DNA from: JAJRAL01 sp050015815
GTDB lineage: Archaea; Thermoplasmatota; Thermoplasmata; Methanomassiliicoccales; UBA472
DNA length: 15,223 bases
NCBI GenBank assembly: GCA_050015815.1
Contig: JBEKAR010000025.1
Location: 1 to 15,223, forward strand
Direction: 5' to 3'
The translations under genes and the position numbers were made by a program. A model generated the notes under the pieces. The model worked only from the letters and a program-made list of their open reading frames with translations, had not been told where the DNA came from and searched no databases. Shown here piece by piece: positions 12,554 through 15,223 of this stretch. Numbering within the stretch: position 1 is the stretch's first letter; each line of letters begins with the position of its first letter.

Positions 12554-13825
12554 ATGCCATCCAGCAAGTCGAAGCGCCGCAAAGTGGTGCTAGCATACTC
12601 GGGGGGTCTGGACACCTCGGTGGCCATCCGTTGGCTTCAGGAGAAGTACAAGGTCGACGTCGTGGCAGTCTCGGTCGACGTCGGTCAGCCCGGTGATCTG
12701 CAGGAGAACATCGACCGAGCCGAGAAAATCGGGGCGATAAAGGCCTACGCTGTAGACGCGAAGGATGAGTTCGTCGAGGACTACTGCTTCCCAGCCCTGA
12801 AGGCGAACGCCATGTATGAGGGCTCGTACCCTGTATGCACATCAATCGCGCGCCCGCTCATCGCCAAGCTCCTCGTTGACGTGGCGAGGAAGGAGGGTGC
12901 AGGCTACATAGCCCACGGATGCACCGCCAAGGGCAACGACCAGGTGCGGTTCGATGTATCAATCGGCGCGCTGGCGCCGGACATGCAGATCATCGCTCCT
13001 ATGAGAGAATGGGTCATGTCCCGCGAGGATGAGATAGACTACGCAAAGGAGCACGACATCCCGATCAAGGTGAAAAAGAAGAGCCCATACTCGACCGACG
13101 AGAACTTGTGGGGAAGGAGCATCGAGTGCGGCGTGATTGAAGACGCCTGGCAGGAACCGCCAGAGGACGCGTTCGAGTGGACTATGTCGCCGGCGGACGC
13201 TCCGAACCAGCCCACCTACATCGAAATCGGGTTCGAGAGGGGCGAGCCGGTCAGCCTGGATAAAGAGAAGTTCGACGGGGTGGAGCTCGTCAGAAGGCTC
13301 AACGATATCGCGGGCAAGAATGGCGTGGGACGCGTCGACCATGTCGAGGACCGGCTGGTCGGGATCAAGTCACGCGAGATATACGAGTGCCCTGCTGCGA
13401 TTGTCCTTATCACAGCGCACAAGGACCTGGAGAAGATGGTTCTGCCAAAGGATGTCCTCAAGTTCAAGGCGGAGGTCGACCAGAAGTACGCCGAGCTAGC
13501 GTACGACGGCCTCTGGTTCAGCACTCTGAAGGAGTCCCTTGACGCATTCATAGACAAGACACAGGAATACGTCACGGGCAAGGTGCGCATCAAGCTGCTG
13601 AAGGGAAGCGCGACTGTTGTCGGGCGCAGCTCTCCCTATTCGATGTACGATATGGGACTTGCGACGTATGCCCAGGGCGACCAGTTCGATCATACCAGCG
13701 CCAAGGGGTTCATTTATGTCTGGGGTCTCCCATTGAAGACCGTCGCGGCGGCGCACAAGGGACAGGTGACCGATGCCAAGCAAGGGCGTACTGTGGGCGG
13801 GAAGGTTCAAAGAAGCTGCGAGTGA
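12554..13825 (+). CDS. argG: Argininosuccinate synthase
   Basis: Joins citrulline and aspartate using ATP to give argininosuccinate. 423 residues. The N-type ATP pyrophosphatase loop AYSGGLDTS (14-22) and the substrate motif HGCTAKGNDQVRF (121-133) are intact, as are YSTDENLWGRSIE (179-191) and the C-terminal SPYSMYD (360-366). The frame is open from 12491, but the ATG at 12554 is the first start after the TATA box and gives a normal N-terminus. The last about 18 residues (VTDAKQGRTVGGKVQRSCE) are read from DNA that encodes the ArgH N-terminus in another frame, a 53-base overlap. Up to GLPLKTVAAAHKG the protein already has normal family length. Confidence 0.96.
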   Translation: MPSSKSKRRKVVLAYSGGLDTSVAIRWLQEKYKVDVVAVSVDVGQPGDLQENIDRAEKIGAIKAYAVDAKDEFVEDYCFPALKANAMYEGSYPVCTSIARPLIAKLLVDVARKEGAGYIAHGCTAKGNDQVRFDVSIGALAPDMQIIAPMREWVMSREDEIDYAKEHDIPIKVKKKSPYSTDENLWGRSIECGVIEDAWQEPPEDAFEWTMSPADAPNQPTYIEIGFERGEPVSLDKEKFDGVELVRRLNDIAGKNGVGRVDHVEDRLVGIKSREIYECPAAIVLITAHKDLEKMVLPKDVLKFKAEVDQKYAELAYDGLWFSTLKESLDAFIDKTQEYVTGKVRIKLLKGSATVVGRSSPYSMYDMGLATYAQGDQFDHTSAKGFIYVWGLPLKTVAAAHKGQVTDAKQGRTVGGKVQRSCE

Positions 13826-14990
13826 GCGGACGCTCGTCTACACCGCCTCCCTCTCAGTCGACAAGCGGTTGGCGTGGTACGACATCACGGGCTCGATAGC
13901 CCACGCGAAGATGCTCGGCAAGCAGGGCATCCTGTCGCCGGAGGACGCGAAGGCCATCGTCGACGGTCTGAAGGTCCTGCTCAAGGAGGTCGAAGCGGGC
14001 CACGCTCAGTTCTCAGAGAAACTTGAGGACATCCACACGAACATCGAGTCCATGCTCACCGAGAGCATCGGCGAGGTGGGAGGAAGGCTACACACCGCCC
14101 GCTCGCGGAATGACCAGGTCGTGACGGACTTCCGCCTTTACATTCGCGACCTCACCTTGGAGACTATCGAGACCATCGGAAGGCTCCAGACGGAACTGAT
14201 GGCGCAGGCCAGGACGCACATGAAGACTATCATGCCTGGTTTCACCCACATGCAGCATGCTCAGCCAGTCAGTCTCGGGCACTACCTTCTCGCCCACGCT
14301 TTGAAGCTGCAGAGGGATGCGGAAAGGCTGCAGGACTCCTACGGCCGGGTGAATCTCTGTCCGCTCGGTTCCGCCGCACTGGCCGGGACGACCTATCCAA
14401 TAGATAGGGAGTACACAGCGAAGCTCCTCGCCTTCGACGGTCCGACGCTCAACTCGATGGATTCGGTGAGCGACCGGGACTTCGCCGCGGAGTTTCTTTT
14501 CTGCGCCGCGCTGGCGATGGTTCACCTGTCCCAACTCTCCGAAGAGATCGTGATCTGGTCGACTCCGGAATTCGGGTTCGCGGAGCTCAGCGACGCCCAT
14601 TCCACCGGAAGCTCGATCATGCCCCAGAAGAAGAACCCAGACGTGGCTGAGATGGCCCGTGGGCGTGCTGCCAAGACAATAGGCAACTTGACCTCGATGC
14701 TCGCCCTGCTCAAGGGGCTGCCATTGACATATGACAGCGACCTCTCGGGCGACAAGGAACTGGTGTTCTCATCGGCAGACGTTCTGCTGCCAAGCCTGGA
14801 GATCGAAACCGATATGCTCTCGGCGATCGAGTTCGACGAGGGAAGGATGAGGCAGGCCGCGGGTCTGGGATACATCAACGCGACCGAGCTCGCGGACTAT
14901 CTGACGATGAAGGGACTTCCCTTCCGTCAGGCGCACGAGGCGACTGGCAGGGCGGTGCGCGAAGCGATCAGCCAAAACAAGAGGCTCTAG
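13773..14990 (+). CDS. argH: Argininosuccinate lyase, frame interrupted by in-frame UAG
   Basis: Splits argininosuccinate into arginine and fumarate. To the UAG at 14988-14990 the product is 405 residues, about 80 short of the family. Motifs present are LWAGRF (7-12), TARSRNDQ (108-115), FTHMQHAQP with catalytic H159 (157-165), and the mobile signature loop TGSSIMPQKKNPD with S280 and K286. The usual YNKDLQEDKE is YDSDLSGDKE (320-329): Y320 and K328 are kept, but the glutamine equivalent to Gln328 of duck delta-crystallin is S325. The start ATG has AGGTGA just upstream and overlaps argG by 53 bases. After UAG the same frame continues as recognisable ArgH C-terminus (next entry), so the full protein would be at least 483 residues. 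Confidence 0.93.
   Translation: MPSKGVLWAGRFKEAASERTLVYTASLSVDKRLAWYDITGSIAHAKMLGKQGILSPEDAKAIVDGLKVLLKEVEAGHAQFSEKLEDIHTNIESMLTESIGEVGGRLHTARSRNDQVVTDFRLYIRDLTLETIETIGRLQTELMAQARTHMKTIMPGFTHMQHAQPVSLGHYLLAHALKLQRDAERLQDSYGRVNLCPLGSAALAGTTYPIDREYTAKLLAFDGPTLNSMDSVSDRDFAAEFLFCAALAMVHLSQLSEEIVIWSTPEFGFAELSDAHSTGSSIMPQKKNPDVAEMARGRAAKTIGNLTSMLALLKGLPLTYDSDLSGDKELVFSSADVLLPSLEIETDMLSAIEFDEGRMRQAAGLGYINATELADYLTMKGLPFRQAHEATGRAVREAISQNKRL
14988..14990 (+). other. In-frame amber codon within argH (candidate pyrrolysine/readthrough site)
   Basis: UAG stands between NKRL and EMSLEDL, at a loop position aligned with the glutamate of GKPLEALALADL in E. coli ArgH, where side-chain identity is not critical. 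Both flanks align without gap or frame change. No recognisable PYLIS-like hairpin was identified by eye. Confidence 0.6.
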
Positions 14991-14993
14991 GAG

Positions 14994-15223
14994 ATGAGCC
15001 TAGAAGACCTGCGCAAGTTCAGCCCATTAGTCGGTCCAGATGTCTATCGGGCCATTTCCCTCGAGAGCGGCCTGATGAGAAGGAAGTCCTTCGGCGGCAC
15101 CTCGCCTTCGGCGGTGAAGGAGCAGCTGGGTCTCCTCAAGGAACGGTATGGCGCTGTCCAGAGGTCCGTCCGCTCAGAGAAGGATCGGATCGCCAAGGCC
15201 TACTCGAAGCTCATCAATCAGTG
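14994..15223 (+). CDS. argH: C-terminal segment of argininosuccinate lyase after in-frame UAG (3' end beyond window)
   Basis: Counting from the codon after UAG, 77 residues follow in the same frame as argH with no stop before the window edge. The sequence MSLEDLRKFSPLVGPDVYRA, then a serine/arginine region and FGGTSPSAVKEQL, matches the normal end of ArgH (compare ALADLQKFSRVIGDDVYPIL and KGGVSPQQV in E. coli). The last two bases TG could begin a TGA. The ATG at 14994 is four bases past the UAG, with GGAG touching it, so separate translation by reinitiation is conceivable. Alternatives are readthrough (for example as pyrrolysine) or a dead remnant of a broken gene; codon use and sequence look undamaged. 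Confidence 0.8.
   Translation, partial: MSLEDLRKFSPLVGPDVYRAISLESGLMRRKSFGGTSPSAVKEQLGLLKERYGAVQRSVRSEKDRIAKAYSKLINQ

Noticed and set aside
1..15223. Mobile elements, CRISPR arrays, attachment sites
   Set aside because: No transposase, integrase, terminal repeats or regularly spaced repeats were seen on reading both strands; tRNA 3' ends show no duplicated segment in the window.

Overview
The window looks like a chromosomal segment of a GC-rich euryarchaeon-type archaeon, most likely Thermoplasmatota (Methanomassiliicoccales or a relative; this placement is inference). The archaeal signs are visible in the DNA. Most starts lie about 25-30 bp downstream of a TATA-like element, so transcripts would be leaderless or have very short leaders. 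One tRNA has no encoded CCA. Gene types include a long archaeal FKBP isomerase, an ACT-domain regulator resembling the COG2150 group, and a Pyrococcus-type class III PLP enzyme. No IS element, CRISPR array, integrase or phage gene was seen.

Layout: (1) 1-240, the 3' end of an unrecognised + strand gene. (2) 241-2025, two minus-strand genes: a flavin disulfide reductase closest to mycothione reductase/dihydrolipoyl dehydrogenase, and a small three-cysteine protein resembling DUF6951. (3) 2305-3895, the ammonium channel and its PII regulator (amt-glnK), with a dyad in the probable 5' leader. (4) 3950-4376, two tiny six-cysteine proteins on the minus strand, one of them RanBP2-finger-like. (5) 4457-5733, tRNA-Arg(CCU), an FKBP peptidyl-prolyl isomerase, and tRNA-Thr(UGU). 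(6) 5747-7084, a second class III PLP enzyme, followed by an ACT-domain regulator with its own strong promoter. (7) 7967-15223, the arginine biosynthesis block: argC-argJ-argB-argD on the minus strand and argG-argH divergent on the plus strand. The two groups share a 260-bp control region, and a perfect inverted repeat sits midway between their TATA boxes.

Together, the arg genes make ornithine through the recycling acetyl pathway (ArgJ, B, C, D) and turn citrulline into arginine (ArgG, H). ArgF and carbamoyl-phosphate synthase are not in the window. Amt/GlnK supply and sense ammonium, so the window is largely a nitrogen and amino-acid locus.

The most notable observation is in argH. Its reading frame is interrupted by one amber codon (UAG, 14988-14990), and the homologous C-terminal part of argininosuccinate lyase continues in the same frame to the window edge. 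This could be UAG decoded as pyrrolysine or otherwise read through, a two-piece lyase made by termination and reinitiation, or a recent nonsense mutation. One other gene (the FKBP) ends with UAG in a place where readthrough would run into a tRNA gene, so UAG is not simply a sense codon throughout.
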